The notes beneath the pieces were generated by a model that was given only the letters and a program-made list of their open reading frames with translations, was not told the origin of the DNA and searched no databases. Below, one piece after another: positions 8,307 through 17,046 of a stretch of 64,000 bases of DNA. The DNA comes from Gordonia oryzae (lineage in GTDB: Bacteria > Actinomycetota > Actinomycetes > Mycobacteriales > Mycobacteriaceae), in contig NZ_RKMH01000018.1 of the NCBI RefSeq assembly GCF_003797185.1, forward strand, positions 20,685-84,684, in the 5' to 3' direction. Both the position numbers and the translations under genes were made by a program. Within the stretch, counting starts at the first letter, position 1. Each line of letters begins with the position of its first letter.

Positions 8307-9592
8307 GCACTCGTCTCCTTTGTGTTCACCCGGTCGAGCCCAGTTCTGTCTCGCGCTGTTCTGTCGAGCACCGTCTGATAGTGCTCTGCGGTCTTCGCGG
8401 CCACGGCCGCCCAGCTGTAGCGCTCCTCGATGCGGGCGCGCCCCGCGGCGCCCATCCGGGCGCGGAGGTCGGCATCGTCGAGTAGCCGCCCGATCTCCTG
8501 GGCCAGCTTGCCCGAATCCCGGGGCGGCACCAGGCGGGCGGCGCTGCCGTCGGTGCCGACGACCTCCGGGATGGCGCCGGCACGGGTGGCCACCAGCGGG
8601 GTGCCGCAGCTCATGGCCTCGACTGCGGGCAGCGAGAAGCCCTCGTAGAGCGAGGGCACACAAGCGACTTCGGCAGACGCGAGCAACTGCGCCATCTCTT
8701 CGTCGGTCAGTCCGGAGACGACCTGGACCCGATCGCCGATCGCGAGGTCCTCAATGAGCTTCGCCGAGGGCCCCTCGGGGTCAAGTTTTGACACCAGGGT
8801 CAGCGTCACGTCCCGTTCGGCGGCGAGTTTGGCGATGGCCTCGAGCAGATACGACACTCCTTTGAGCGGGGCGTCGGCGCTCGCAATGGACACCACGCGG
8901 CCCGGAATTCGCTGTCCGGCCGGTTGGAAGACATCGGTGTCGACGCCGAGCGGGATGGTGGTGATGCGACCCGACGGGATGTCGAAGGCCTTGCGGATGT
9001 CGACCTCGCTGCTGCGCGAGACGGTCAACAGCTCGGGGATGCGTCGCGACACCCGGCCCTGCATGCGCAGGAAAGAGTGCCAGCGCCACGCGGTGATCTT
9101 GCGCCACCCCGTTGCGGCCTTGACCGCGAGCGTGCGGTCACGGGTGATGGGGTGATGGATCGTGGCGATCAGCGGGAAACCGGCCTTCTGGATCTGCAGC
9201 AGTCCGTAGCCGAGGCACTGGTTGTCGTGCACGATGTCGAAGTCATTGCGCCGGTCGGCGAGCAGCCGTGCCACCCGCAGGCTGAAGGTCAGTGGCTCAC
9301 CGAAACTGGCCGTCCACATCGACCCCACCTCGAGCGCGTCGATCCAGTCCCGGTATTCACCGAGCCGCGGCGTGCGGAACGGGTCGGGTTCGTCGTACAG
9401 GCCGAGGCTGGGCACCTTGGTCAGACGAACACCGGCGTCGAGTGCGACCTGGTCGAGATCGGGATACGGCTGGCCGGAGAAGATCTCGACCTCATGTCCG
9501 AGTAAGGCAAGTTCGCGGCTCAAATGCCGGACGTAAACCCCTTGTCCCCCGCAATGCGGTTTGCTCCGGTAGGAGAGCAGTGCGACGCGCAC
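8300..9592 (-). CDS. Glycosyltransferase family 4
   Basis: 430 aa from a GTG giving MRVALLSYRSKPHCGGQG, the conserved start of the GT4 fold with its GGQGVYVRHLSREL nucleotide-loop. The C-terminal Rossmann domain holds SLYEGFSLPAVEAMSCGTPL near residue 315, containing the E-x7-E donor-sugar motif, followed by GAIPEVVG. These retaining enzymes use nucleotide-sugars. An alternative GTG at 9643 would add 17 residues. It heads a coupled three-gene unit and follows fprB at 72 bases, possibly sharing its promoter. The acceptor is not evident. Confidence 0.85.
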   Translation of the reverse strand: MRVALLSYRSKPHCGGQGVYVRHLSRELALLGHEVEIFSGQPYPDLDQVALDAGVRLTKVPSLGLYDEPDPFRTPRLGEYRDWIDALEVGSMWTASFGEPLTFSLRVARLLADRRNDFDIVHDNQCLGYGLLQIQKAGFPLIATIHHPITRDRTLAVKAATGWRKITAWRWHSFLRMQGRVSRRIPELLTVSRSSEVDIRKAFDIPSGRITTIPLGVDTDVFQPAGQRIPGRVVSIASADAPLKGVSYLLEAIAKLAAERDVTLTLVSKLDPEGPSAKLIEDLAIGDRVQVVSGLTDEEMAQLLASAEVACVPSLYEGFSLPAVEAMSCGTPLVATRAGAIPEVVGTDGSAARLVPPRDSGKLAQEIGRLLDDADLRARMGAAGRARIEERYSWAAVAAKTAEHYQTVLDRTARDRTGLDRVNTKETSAC

Positions 9593-9664
9593 GTCGTGTA
9601 CCCCGTTCTTCTCGTGTGACCCGATCGCCGCTGAGACGCCCACCGGTCGGCGGGCACCAGGACC

Positions 9665-11359
9665 TCAGGCCGGTTCGGCCTCGGCGGCCTTTTCCAAGGC
9701 CCGGATATCGACAAGCTTCACACGTCGGCGGCCTGCGGTCTTGCCGGCATCGCGTTCGGCCAGGTCGATGCGTTTCCACCCGGCCAGATCGATGCGATGC
9801 GCTCCGCGGTCGGTGACGAGGGCGGCGACGTCGTCCCGCGACGCCGTCGGCTCGGGCAGGGTACCGGCCACGAAGTCGCCGATGACCGACTCGGCCGTCT
9901 CCTGACCGCACAGGCGGTTGCGGCCGATCCCTCCGGTCGCCCCGCGCTTGATCCACCCGGCGACGTAGACGCCCGGAATCACCTCACCGTCGACGCCCGC
10001 GGTCACCCGGCCCTCGGTGTTGGGGACCACGCCGTGGCCCTCATCGAAGGGCAGGTCGGTGATCGGTACGCCGCGGTATCCGATCGCCCGCAGCACCAGT
10101 CCGGCGTCGATATCGTCATGATCCTCGGTGGGGGTGATGGCCACGTTGGCACCGGTGGCGTCGGCGTACACGTTGCGGGCACACGTCACCGACTGCACGC
10201 CGCCGGTTGCCTCGTCACCGGAACCGTTGATCGAGCGCGGTGACGCCATGAACCGGAAGACGATGCGACGGTTGCCCGGGGTTGTCGGACGCCCGGAGAA
10301 CTCGCGGGCCAGCCGGATCTTGGTGGCAATCGTCGAGTCAAGCGTCCCGTCGTCGAGCGCTTCCTGCGTGGCCGCGTCGAGGACCAGCTCCTGGGGATCG
10401 ACGATGACGTCGACCCCGTCGACGTCGCCGAGCGCGAGGAATTCGCTGTTGGTGTACGCCGCCTGGGCGACGCCGCGCCGTCCGAGCAGCACCACCTCGG
10501 TGATCTGCGAGTCCCGTAGGGCGGCGAGTGCGTGGTCGGCGATGTCGGTGCGGGCCAGGTCGTCGGGGTCGGTGACGAGGATGCGCGCGACGTCGAGCGC
10601 GACGTTGCCGTTGCCGACGACCACCGCGCGCTGCGCCGACAGGTCCACGGCAAGATCCGCGTAGTCAGGGTGTCCGTTGTACCAGGCGACGAATTCGGTG
10701 GCGGGCAGGGAGTTCGGCAGGTCCTCGCCGTCGATGCCCAGGCGCCGATCGGTCGGTGCGCCCACGGCATAAATGACCGCGTGGTAGCGCTGGGCGAGTT
10801 CGTCGTGGCTGATGTGTTTGCCCACCTCGACGTCGAGGTGATAGGTGAAGTTCTTCTTGGCCGCGGTCGAGGCGAAGCCAGATTCGACGCCCTTGGTGGC
10901 GGCGTGGTCGGGGGCCACCCCCGCGCGCACCAGGCCGTAGGGCGTGGGCAGCCGGTCGAACATGTCGACCGAGATCTGAGGTCGACGGACAAGGTCCTCG
11001 GCGGCATAGAACGCGGCCGGCCCGGCACCGACGATCGCGACGTGCAGAGGTCCGTCCGGGAGTTGCGGCGCCTTCTTCGGCGGCACAAGACCACCCTCGA
11101 CGTCGTGGTCGTTGTAGTAGTCGGCGTTGATCTGCAGGTAGGGTTCGTCCTTCTCCTCGAGCTGATCGTCGGGAATGATGGCCTCGACGGGGCACTCGTC
11201 GATGCAGGCGCCGCAGTCGATGCAGGTCTCCGGATCGATGAACAACATCTCGGCGGTGAAGAACTCGGGCTCGTCGGGCGTGGGGTGGATGCAGTTCACC
11301 GGACACACGGACACGCACGAAGCGTCGTTGCAACACGGTCGAGTGATCACATGCGCCAT
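9665..11359 (-). CDS. fprB: Ferredoxin/ferredoxin-NADP reductase, FprB type
   Basis: 564 aa. The N-terminal 100 residues form a seven-iron/4Fe-4S ferredoxin (CCNDASCVSVCPVNC, then CIDCGACIDECP near 42). It is fused to an adrenodoxin-reductase-like flavoprotein: FAD motif VAIVGAGPAAFYAAEDL near 110, NADP motif VVVGNGNVALDVARI near 248, LLGRRGVAQA near 295 and the C-terminal GWIKRGATGGIGRNR FAD motif near 465. The architecture equals M. tuberculosis FprB. It passes electrons from NADPH to ferredoxins or P450-type oxygenases. A near-perfect KstR operator lies immediately upstream, suggesting supply of electrons for sterol or lipid oxidation. Confidence 0.92.
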   Translation of the reverse strand: MAHVITRPCCNDASCVSVCPVNCIHPTPDEPEFFTAEMLFIDPETCIDCGACIDECPVEAIIPDDQLEEKDEPYLQINADYYNDHDVEGGLVPPKKAPQLPDGPLHVAIVGAGPAAFYAAEDLVRRPQISVDMFDRLPTPYGLVRAGVAPDHAATKGVESGFASTAAKKNFTYHLDVEVGKHISHDELAQRYHAVIYAVGAPTDRRLGIDGEDLPNSLPATEFVAWYNGHPDYADLAVDLSAQRAVVVGNGNVALDVARILVTDPDDLARTDIADHALAALRDSQITEVVLLGRRGVAQAAYTNSEFLALGDVDGVDVIVDPQELVLDAATQEALDDGTLDSTIATKIRLAREFSGRPTTPGNRRIVFRFMASPRSINGSGDEATGGVQSVTCARNVYADATGANVAITPTEDHDDIDAGLVLRAIGYRGVPITDLPFDEGHGVVPNTEGRVTAGVDGEVIPGVYVAGWIKRGATGGIGRNRLCGQETAESVIGDFVAGTLPEPTASRDDVAALVTDRGAHRIDLAGWKRIDLAERDAGKTAGRRRVKLVDIRALEKAAEAEPA

Positions 11360-11385
11360 CTGGGGTTTCCCTGCTTCTCTCCATC

Positions 11386-11399
11386 TAGAACGTGTTCTA
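11386..11399. promoter_or_regulatory. KstR operator between fprB and acyl-ACP thioesterase
   Basis: TAGAACGTGTTCTA fits the KstR consensus TnnAACnnGTTnnA exactly and, with flanking bases, is the 16-bp palindrome CTAGAACGTGTTCTAG (one central mismatch pair aside). It is 27 bases from the fprB ATG and 58 from the thioesterase start, so it may control both divergent genes. KstR is the TetR repressor of cholesterol catabolism in mycobacteria and rhodococci. Confidence 0.72.
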
Positions 11400-11457
11400 G
11401 TTTAGCGGTTCACTGTATCTTAACTCTGACACAGTGGACGAGACACGAGGACTTCGA

Positions 11458-12339
11458 GTGAACACAGCCGCCCGGCCCGATGCATCCACACAGGTCCCCC
11501 GCGATCCCGCCACGATGGCCCCACTCCCCGATCGTAAGACCGGAGCGCGGCACTTCGAGGCCGAGTATCGGGTCCGTACCGGCGACGTGGACCAACAGAT
11601 GCGAGTACGGCTCGATTCAGTCGCGCGGTACCTGCAGGACGTCGCCAACGACAACATCGAGGCCACCGACTTCGGCGACACCGATCCGTTCTGGATCGTG
11701 CGTCGCACCATCATCGATGTCATCGTCCCGTTCTCCTGGCCCGCGTCGATCACCGCGCAGCGCTGGTGCGGCGCCCTGTCCACCCGCTGGACCAACATGC
11801 GGGTGCGCCTGACCGCCGACCACGAGACAAATCGCTTCAATCCTGATCCCCGCCCGGCCGGGCTCATCGAGACCGAGGCGTTCTGGATCAACGTCAACGA
11901 TCTCGGGATGCCGTCACGACTGTCCGACGATGCCTTCGAGATGCTCTCGTCGATGACCGACGAACACCGCCTGCGGTGGAAGTCGATGAATCCCCAGACC
12001 GCGCCCGCCGCGGAGATTCTCGATGTGGAGGACCGTCCACATGTGTTGCGCAGCACCGATTTCGATCCGTTCAAGCACCTCAACAACGCCGCCTACCTCG
12101 AGGCTATCGAGGACGAGCTCGTCGAGCACCCCGATCTCATCGACGGTCCGCACCGGGTGGTCATCGAGTATCTGCGCCCGATCGTGCCGGGCACACCGAT
12201 CACGCTGCGCCGCGTGCGCGAACCCAACCAGCTATTGGTGTGGATGATGGTGCCCGCAGACGACGACAGCCCGGACGAATTGCGGGTCGCAGCAACGGTG
12301 TCGGTGACGCGCGCAGCGTTCACTGACGACGCAGTGTGA
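11458..12339 (+). CDS. Acyl-ACP thioesterase (FatA/FatB-like, double hot-dog)
   Basis: 293 aa, GTG start preceded by ACGAGG; an earlier in-frame GTG at 11434 is possible. Two hot-dog halves are seen: the first begins HFEAEYRVRTGDVDQQMRV near residue 32, with FWIVRRTIIDVIVPF and WCGALSTRWTNMRVRL, and the second begins near 190 with VLRSTDFDPFKHLNNAAYLEAIEDEL, holding the N-x-x-Y motif of the family. It releases fatty acids from ACP or CoA and resembles M. tuberculosis Rv2001 (recollection, not searched). Shares the KstR-type operator with fprB. Its stop overlaps the convergent propeller gene by 20 bases. Confidence 0.82.
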   Translation: MNTAARPDASTQVPRDPATMAPLPDRKTGARHFEAEYRVRTGDVDQQMRVRLDSVARYLQDVANDNIEATDFGDTDPFWIVRRTIIDVIVPFSWPASITAQRWCGALSTRWTNMRVRLTADHETNRFNPDPRPAGLIETEAFWINVNDLGMPSRLSDDAFEMLSSMTDEHRLRWKSMNPQTAPAAEILDVEDRPHVLRSTDFDPFKHLNNAAYLEAIEDELVEHPDLIDGPHRVVIEYLRPIVPGTPITLRRVREPNQLLVWMMVPADDDSPDELRVAATVSVTRAAFTDDAV

Positions 12340-13249
12340 TGACCTGACCGGTCTCCGAGGTTGCCAGCAGCTCCCCCGGCCGGCCGCGCACGACAGCGAG
12401 CGCGGTCAGAGGGTGGCCGACGCTCGAGGAACAGACACGATGGCCACGAAGGTCGACGAGGTGCACCTGGCCGGCGGCGGACGCGACTGCCAGCGTGGTC
12501 GAGTCGACGACAGCGAGGTCGTCAAGAATCGCGGGCACAGGAGCCGTCAGATCGGCGGCCGACGACGTATCCGCCGGATTGTCGATCGGCACCCGTAACA
12601 CCCGGCCGGTGCTGCTCGTCGTCATCGTCAGGAACAGGTCATCACCGACGGCGATGAGCCCGTTCATCCCGGTACCGTTGATCACCGGTGTCGGTGCGAG
12701 ATTGTGAGGGGCGCGCGCGGACCATTGTGTGTCGATCGAACCGTCCGCGCGCAACCGAAGCAGACCGAGTGCACCGTCGGCGACGAACACTGTCCCGTCG
12801 GACTCGACGACAAGTCCGTTGGGCATGCCGAGCCCCGTCGCGAACACTCGCGCGATCGGCTGTGCCGCACGCGGATCGAGGCGCACCACAGCTCCGGTGC
12901 GTGGCGCACCGGGGATCATGTTGACCGTGGAATCGCCGGACGCGACGTACACCATCCCGTCGGGTCCCTGCCGGATCGAACCGGGCGCGGTTACCGCGAT
13001 CGAGGCACGCAGCCGCCCTGAGTCGTCGTATCGCTCGACGACGTTGCGCAGCGTCCGGGATACCCACACCGATCCGTCGGCGACAAGCAGGTTTTCCGCC
13101 CATCCGTCGAGCCCGGGACTTGGCAGCCACGTCCGTGCCGAGTAGACCGGACAGGACGCGGCGTCGGCACCCGCGGGCGCCGCCCATCCCGCGGTCACCG
13201 CGACCAGCGCGGCTCCGAGAGCGATCATCGCCCGACTCATCACACGCAC
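12320..13249 (-). CDS. Secreted SMP-30/NHL-type beta-propeller protein
   Basis: 309 aa from a GTG six bases after AAGGAG. The N-terminal signal peptide runs MSRAMIALGAALVAVTAGWA with an AGADA cleavage region near residue 30. The mature part contains repeated propeller blades: GSIRQGPDGMVYVASGDS, GMPNGLVVESDGTVFVADGALG, MNGLIAVGDDLFLTM. These match gluconolactonase-like and NHL repeat proteins, with metal-binding residues not certain enough to claim enzymatic activity. It is exported and may be a cell-envelope binding protein. It stands alone between the thioesterase and DUF3558 genes, 20 bases downstream of the latter. Confidence 0.78.
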   Translation of the reverse strand: MRVMSRAMIALGAALVAVTAGWAAPAGADAASCPVYSARTWLPSPGLDGWAENLLVADGSVWVSRTLRNVVERYDDSGRLRASIAVTAPGSIRQGPDGMVYVASGDSTVNMIPGAPRTGAVVRLDPRAAQPIARVFATGLGMPNGLVVESDGTVFVADGALGLLRLRADGSIDTQWSARAPHNLAPTPVINGTGMNGLIAVGDDLFLTMTTSSTGRVLRVPIDNPADTSSAADLTAPVPAILDDLAVVDSTTLAVASAAGQVHLVDLRGHRVCSSSVGHPLTALAVVRGRPGELLATSETGQVITLRRQ

Positions 13250-13269
13250 GTACTGCTCCTTCAGTCGCC

Positions 13270-13845
13270 CTACGAATACCCGCCGCTCAGTACCCAGTCC
13301 ATCAGAGTCGTCGGCGCGGCGCACGGGTCAGCGGCAGCCGCGCCGCCCACCGGCTCGACCCAGAACGAGTAGATGCCGCGACTCGGTGCACGGGCGGTGA
13401 CCCCACACGCCGTTGGGCGGCGCGGGTAGGTCGAGGTGAAGGCGGCCTGGCCGGCGATCTCCACGTTGGTGGTGGTATAGCCGAGCTTCTTCGCGGTGTC
13501 CTTCTCGACGGTGACGGTGCCCCACTCGAACCAGTTGAAGGTCACATACGCCGCCACCGGGCCGTCGACGTACCACCGGCAGTTCGCCCCGAAGAAGATG
13601 GCATCGGCGCCCGTACCGCCGACCGCCTTGGCGATCTGGTCGGTGCGCAGGATCTGGCATTCCAGGGTGAGCTGATCGTACTGGTCGGTGTCGACGTTGC
13701 CGGACTGGTCTCCGCCCTGGGAGTTGGCCTGTGGCACCGACAACGGCGTTCCGTCCACCGATCGGGAGCATCCGGAGGCGACGACGGCCACCACCGCCAC
13801 GATCAGCAGGACCAGGACGGCGCGAAGCCGGTGGCGGCGCCTCAT
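13270..13845 (-). CDS. DUF3558 family lipoprotein
   Basis: 191 aa. Opens MRRRHRLRAVLVLLIVAVVA with lipobox VVASGC (Cys near residue 26), indicating export and lipidation. The DUF3558 core follows: LTLECQILRTDQIAKAVGG near 60, ANCRWYVDGPVAAYVTFNWFEWG near 87, and an end FWVEPVGGAAAADPCAA. Members are small cell-surface lipoproteins of mycobacteria and relatives, without a settled function. The ATG overlaps the stop of the upstream fusion gene (ATGA), so the two DUF3558 domains are made together. Confidence 0.85.
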   Translation of the reverse strand: MRRRHRLRAVLVLLIVAVVAVVASGCSRSVDGTPLSVPQANSQGGDQSGNVDTDQYDQLTLECQILRTDQIAKAVGGTGADAIFFGANCRWYVDGPVAAYVTFNWFEWGTVTVEKDTAKKLGYTTTNVEIAGQAAFTSTYPRRPTACGVTARAPSRGIYSFWVEPVGGAAAADPCAAPTTLMDWVLSGGYS

Positions 13846-14747
13846 TTCGCACGCTCGATCGACATCGTCGACAGTTGATGTGCGGCGGTGCAGATCGCAT
13901 CGGGGTCGGTCGGTGTGGTACCGGCGACGCCGGTCCCGGAACTGACCGACCATTCGAAGAAGTCCGCGCCGAACTGGATACCGATCTCGCAGATGCCCGG
14001 GTCGGAGGCGATGAAACCCTTGTGCCCGTTGATGTCGATGTCCTTGATCGATTCCCGGGAGAGTTGCTCGGTGGCCCGCTCACGGCCGATGGGCGAGCCC
14101 CGGTACCAGTTGAACGAGGCCACCGCGCCGGTGCGACCGGGGCCCGAACTCCATTCGCACACAGACGGATTGTCGACGACGAGGGATAGGCCGCCGAAGT
14201 TGGTGATCTTGCCGACCTCGTCGGTGGTGACGCCCCCACACTCCCCGAAGTACGGTCCACCGCCGGCCGGCCCCGGGGCCTGCGGTGTGTTGCGGGTCGG
14301 CGCAGAGGAGTCGTCGGAGTCCGACGAACACGCACCCAGGAGGACCAGGAGCACCGCGAGTACCGCGGTCAGTCCGAGAAAGCCTGCACCACCGCGGAAT
14401 TTGTCGAGTTCGCGTCGTTCTCGCTTGGTGGGACGACCCGCCCCGCGATCCCGTCGCGGTTGGCTGGCCAGGATCTCGCGCGGTGGCGGTGGCGGGCTGT
14501 GGTCGATATAGCACTCGGCTGCTGCCGGCGCCGACACCCGCTTGCTGATCAGCTTGGTGACCTCGACGATGCGTTCCCGCCCGGCCAGGCGCACCTGCAC
14601 GCGGTCGCCGACGGTGACCTGCTGGGCGGGTTTGGCCGGGACGTCGTTGACGCGCACATGACCTCCGCGGCAGGCGGCACCGGCCGCCGATCGCGTCTTG
14701 GTGAGACGCACTGCCCAGATCCAGCTGTCGACGCGGGTGGACGCCAC
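13842..14747 (-). CDS. S4 RNA-binding domain fused in frame to a DUF3558 lipoprotein
   Basis: 301 aa from a GTG preceded by GGAGGG. Residues 1-70 form a Hsp15-like S4 domain (STRVDSWIWAVRLTKTRSAA, GGHVRVNDVPAKPAQQV, GDRVQVRLAGRER). Residues 100-118 are a basic tail (GRPTKRERRELDKFRG) of the kind that normally ends stand-alone S4 proteins. With no stop, the frame runs on into a membrane segment (122-139) with lipobox LLGAC140, then a DUF3558 domain (FGECGGVTTDEVGKITN near 165; CEWSSGPGRTGAVASFNWY near 195). No ATG, GTG or TTG in frame lies between the parts. Either a true fusion by deletion or a sequence error. Coupled to the next DUF3558 gene. Confidence 0.7.
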   Translation of the reverse strand: MASTRVDSWIWAVRLTKTRSAAGAACRGGHVRVNDVPAKPAQQVTVGDRVQVRLAGRERIVEVTKLISKRVSAPAAAECYIDHSPPPPPREILASQPRRDRGAGRPTKRERRELDKFRGGAGFLGLTAVLAVLLVLLGACSSDSDDSSAPTRNTPQAPGPAGGGPYFGECGGVTTDEVGKITNFGGLSLVVDNPSVCEWSSGPGRTGAVASFNWYRGSPIGRERATEQLSRESIKDIDINGHKGFIASDPGICEIGIQFGADFFEWSVSSGTGVAGTTPTDPDAICTAAHQLSTMSIERAK

Positions 14748-14803
14748 GGTCAGCCCTCCCGTCGCGGACGGCGCACGGTCTCCCCCGGTGACATCGACCT
14801 GGC

Positions 14804-14998
14804 CTACTTCTGCCGGGTCAGCAGGTAGTAGCCACCGCCGATCGCCGCGAGCGCGAAGACGATGGCCAGCCATTCGATGCCACACACCCAGAGCAGCACG
14901 AAGATCGCGACGGCCGGGGACACGGCGACCAGACTCATCACCGGATGCTGCCGCACCACCTGACCGACGGCTTTGCTCTTGTTCGCATCGATGGCCAT
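14804..14998 (-). CDS. Small membrane protein (64 aa)
   Basis: MAIDANKSKAVGQVVRQHPV then two hydrophobic helices: MSLVAVSPAVAIFVLLWV and LAIVFALAAIGGGYYLL, ending in RQK. It is a short two-helix inner-membrane protein of unknown role. AAGGAG lies 11 bases before the ATG; a GTG three bases earlier would also serve. It is 56 bases upstream of the S4/DUF3558 gene on the same strand and may share its transcript. Confidence 0.65.
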   Translation of the reverse strand: MAIDANKSKAVGQVVRQHPVMSLVAVSPAVAIFVLLWVCGIEWLAIVFALAAIGGGYYLLTRQK

Positions 14999-15099
14999 CA
15001 CGTCGGAGTCTCCTTGTCGGCGAGAGTTGCCGCATCCACTGTATCGAGCGGGAGGCACCGGCGGACGCGCCGTGCTGCTCCCACCGACGAGGAGAACCC

Positions 15100-16677
15100 T
15101 CAGTTGGCCGGGCTGACCGTCGGGACGCCGCCGGAACTCTGCGTGACGCCGGAGTCGGCGCCGGTGTCCGTGCCCGCCGACGAGGTCGGCGCTGCCGACG
15201 GTGCGCTGGTTCGCGTCCCCGACGAACTGCTCGACTGCGACGACCGGCCGGTGCTCGACGTGATTGTGGTGCTCGACGTCGTCGTGCTCGGTGTGGTGCT
15301 CGACGAGGTGGTGTTCGAGCTCGACGAGGTGGTGCCGGTCTCATCATCGGCGACAGCGCTCCGCACGGCCCGTGCCGTGGTGGTCGTCGTCGCGGCCAAC
15401 ACCCGGGCCGACGACGTCGTCAGCGCAGGTGCGCTGCTCACATACGGCCCGAGCGGCGCCAGGCCGAACGGGAAGGTGATCCGCGGGACGGTGATGACCG
15501 GGATGACCTGGGAGGTGTCGAGACCACCGGTCACGATCTGCGGCGGCGCAGCCATGTTGGGGCGGGTCTCGCCGTTGATCGTCGCGGTGGGGTAGATCGT
15601 GATCGTCGACCCGAGCCAGTTCACGGTGATCGGCGCCGACAGTCCGTACTCACTCGTCAGCGCCAGCAGCGAGTCGCCGCCGAGGGACAGGCGGGCGATG
15701 TCCTTGCTCAGGGTTGGTGTCTTGCCGGCGAAGATGTCGGTGATCACCTTGCTGAAGACACCAGAGGGGTCGGTCAACACCGCCGACGGATCGGTCAACG
15801 CGAACTGCACCTGCGGGATCGACAGCGACTTGCCGGCTGCATCCAACTGTGTGAACCGGAAGTCAAAGGTACCCAGCACATTCGCGCATGCACCGACACC
15901 CTCGGCATAGGCAGCGGTGAGTCCGCCGTAGCAGCCGACGGTCTTGATGCCGGGAATCGCCAACCCGGTCGGCTTGGAGAGAATCACGATCGGGATGTCG
16001 TCGGTGGTCCACGCATTGGCGATACCGACGAGCGCGAACGCGTATGCGGTTCGCCCGCCACTGGCGCCGGCTGTGGCAAGACTCACCGGTAGATAGGAGA
16101 TCGCTGTCGCCTTACCGCCGGTGGAAGCCATCGCGAACTGGAAACCGTCGCCGATCACTGTGGCATGTCCGAGGGGGGTGGCGGCGTTGGGAAGGGAGCT
16201 GTCGATACCGAACAAGCCAAGGATCGTCTTGACGGCCTGGTTGTCGGCGATCGATTGAGCACCCTTATAGATGGCATCCGGCGTGAGCTCGAACTGACCC
16301 GGCATCACGATGGCGATGCCCGTACCCGTGGATCCCGAACAATCGGCGCCGCCACTCGAGGCACCGGACCCGCAGGCCTGAATGCGCCACTGCTCGAGCG
16401 CCGCCTGCGATCCCTTGTTGTTGATCAGCACTGCGACAACATTGCCGATACCCGCCGCCGGATTGAGGGAGGTCATCGCATTCAATCCGCTGATGATGTC
16501 CTGAGTGCTGGCTGCCCGCGCCTGTCCCTCGCCCATACTCACACCGAGTCCGATGGCCAGCACAGACAACAGCGTGACCACCGCAACCCCAAAGCGCCGG
16601 CGGCGTGGTGGCCGCGAGCTCGGCGGGGAAATACGTTCTGGGCGCGCGGTTTCGCGGCGGGTCAGCACATCGGCCAT
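15100..16677 (-). CDS. Secreted protein with Ser/Thr-rich C-terminal tail
   Basis: 525 aa, ATG nine bases after AGGAG. A twin-Arg-rich n-region (RPPRRRR) precedes a signal helix FGVAVVTLLSVLAIGLGVSM, cleaved about residue 57 (QARAA). The mature part (60-400) has the composition of an exported globular protein, with repeated GGxTAY..ANVLGTFDFRF and four to six cysteines, but matches no family I recognise. Residues about 420-525 are almost all Ser, Thr, Ala and Pro (TTSSSSNTTSSSTTPSTT), a likely O-mannosylated wall-spanning stalk. Two near-palindromic repeats lie 160 bases upstream. Presumably a genus-restricted surface protein. Confidence 0.75.
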   Translation of the reverse strand: MADVLTRRETARPERISPPSSRPPRRRRFGVAVVTLLSVLAIGLGVSMGEGQARAASTQDIISGLNAMTSLNPAAGIGNVVAVLINNKGSQAALEQWRIQACGSGASSGGADCSGSTGTGIAIVMPGQFELTPDAIYKGAQSIADNQAVKTILGLFGIDSSLPNAATPLGHATVIGDGFQFAMASTGGKATAISYLPVSLATAGASGGRTAYAFALVGIANAWTTDDIPIVILSKPTGLAIPGIKTVGCYGGLTAAYAEGVGACANVLGTFDFRFTQLDAAGKSLSIPQVQFALTDPSAVLTDPSGVFSKVITDIFAGKTPTLSKDIARLSLGGDSLLALTSEYGLSAPITVNWLGSTITIYPTATINGETRPNMAAPPQIVTGGLDTSQVIPVITVPRITFPFGLAPLGPYVSSAPALTTSSARVLAATTTTTARAVRSAVADDETGTTSSSSNTTSSSTTPSTTTSSTTITSSTGRSSQSSSSSGTRTSAPSAAPTSSAGTDTGADSGVTQSSGGVPTVSPAN

Positions 16678-17046
16678 GGTGTCCAACTCCTGGTTCCTGA
16701 AGAGAAGCTGAGACAGTAAACCACGGCTAACCCGAACTGCGCACCCAATTCATCATCAGGCGAAAGCGTCCGCACGCGGCGGTCGCCTCGTGCGCGTTCC
16801 GGCCGGCCCCTCCGACAACGGTTACCGCGTCGTTGTATGCGTAGGTACACCTTGTATGCGCAGATACACCGCACGTCCGCACTTCTCCTCGCCGGTGTGT
16901 GTCCCGACGGAGCCGACCCCGCCCTCGCCATCTCTGCCACCGCCGACGGATGGAGAGTGGGCCGAATCGGGTGCCGATTGATGGGCGTGGGCACCGGATG
17001 CCGATCGGCGCAGGGAGCATCGAGGTCTGGACCACCGTGGGGAACG
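16678..17046. other. Intergenic region with tandem operator-like repeat
   Basis: 369 bases with no convincing gene; short open frames lack ribosome sites and family-like sequence. The main structure is the tandem repeat at 16834-16869, described separately. Confidence 0.5.
16834..16869. promoter_or_regulatory. Two tandem operator-like elements upstream of the secreted protein gene
   Basis: TGTATGCGTAGGTACAC and TGTATGCGCAGATACAC are spaced 19 bp, close to two DNA turns. Each is near-palindromic (TGTA...TACA), as expected for a dimeric regulator bound twice. The only downstream gene in range is the minus-strand secreted protein starting at 16677. The regulator is not known. Confidence 0.45.

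Noticed and set aside
13842..14747. Separate start for the DUF3558 part inside the S4 fusion
   Set aside because: No ATG, GTG or TTG in frame between the S4 tail and the membrane helix.
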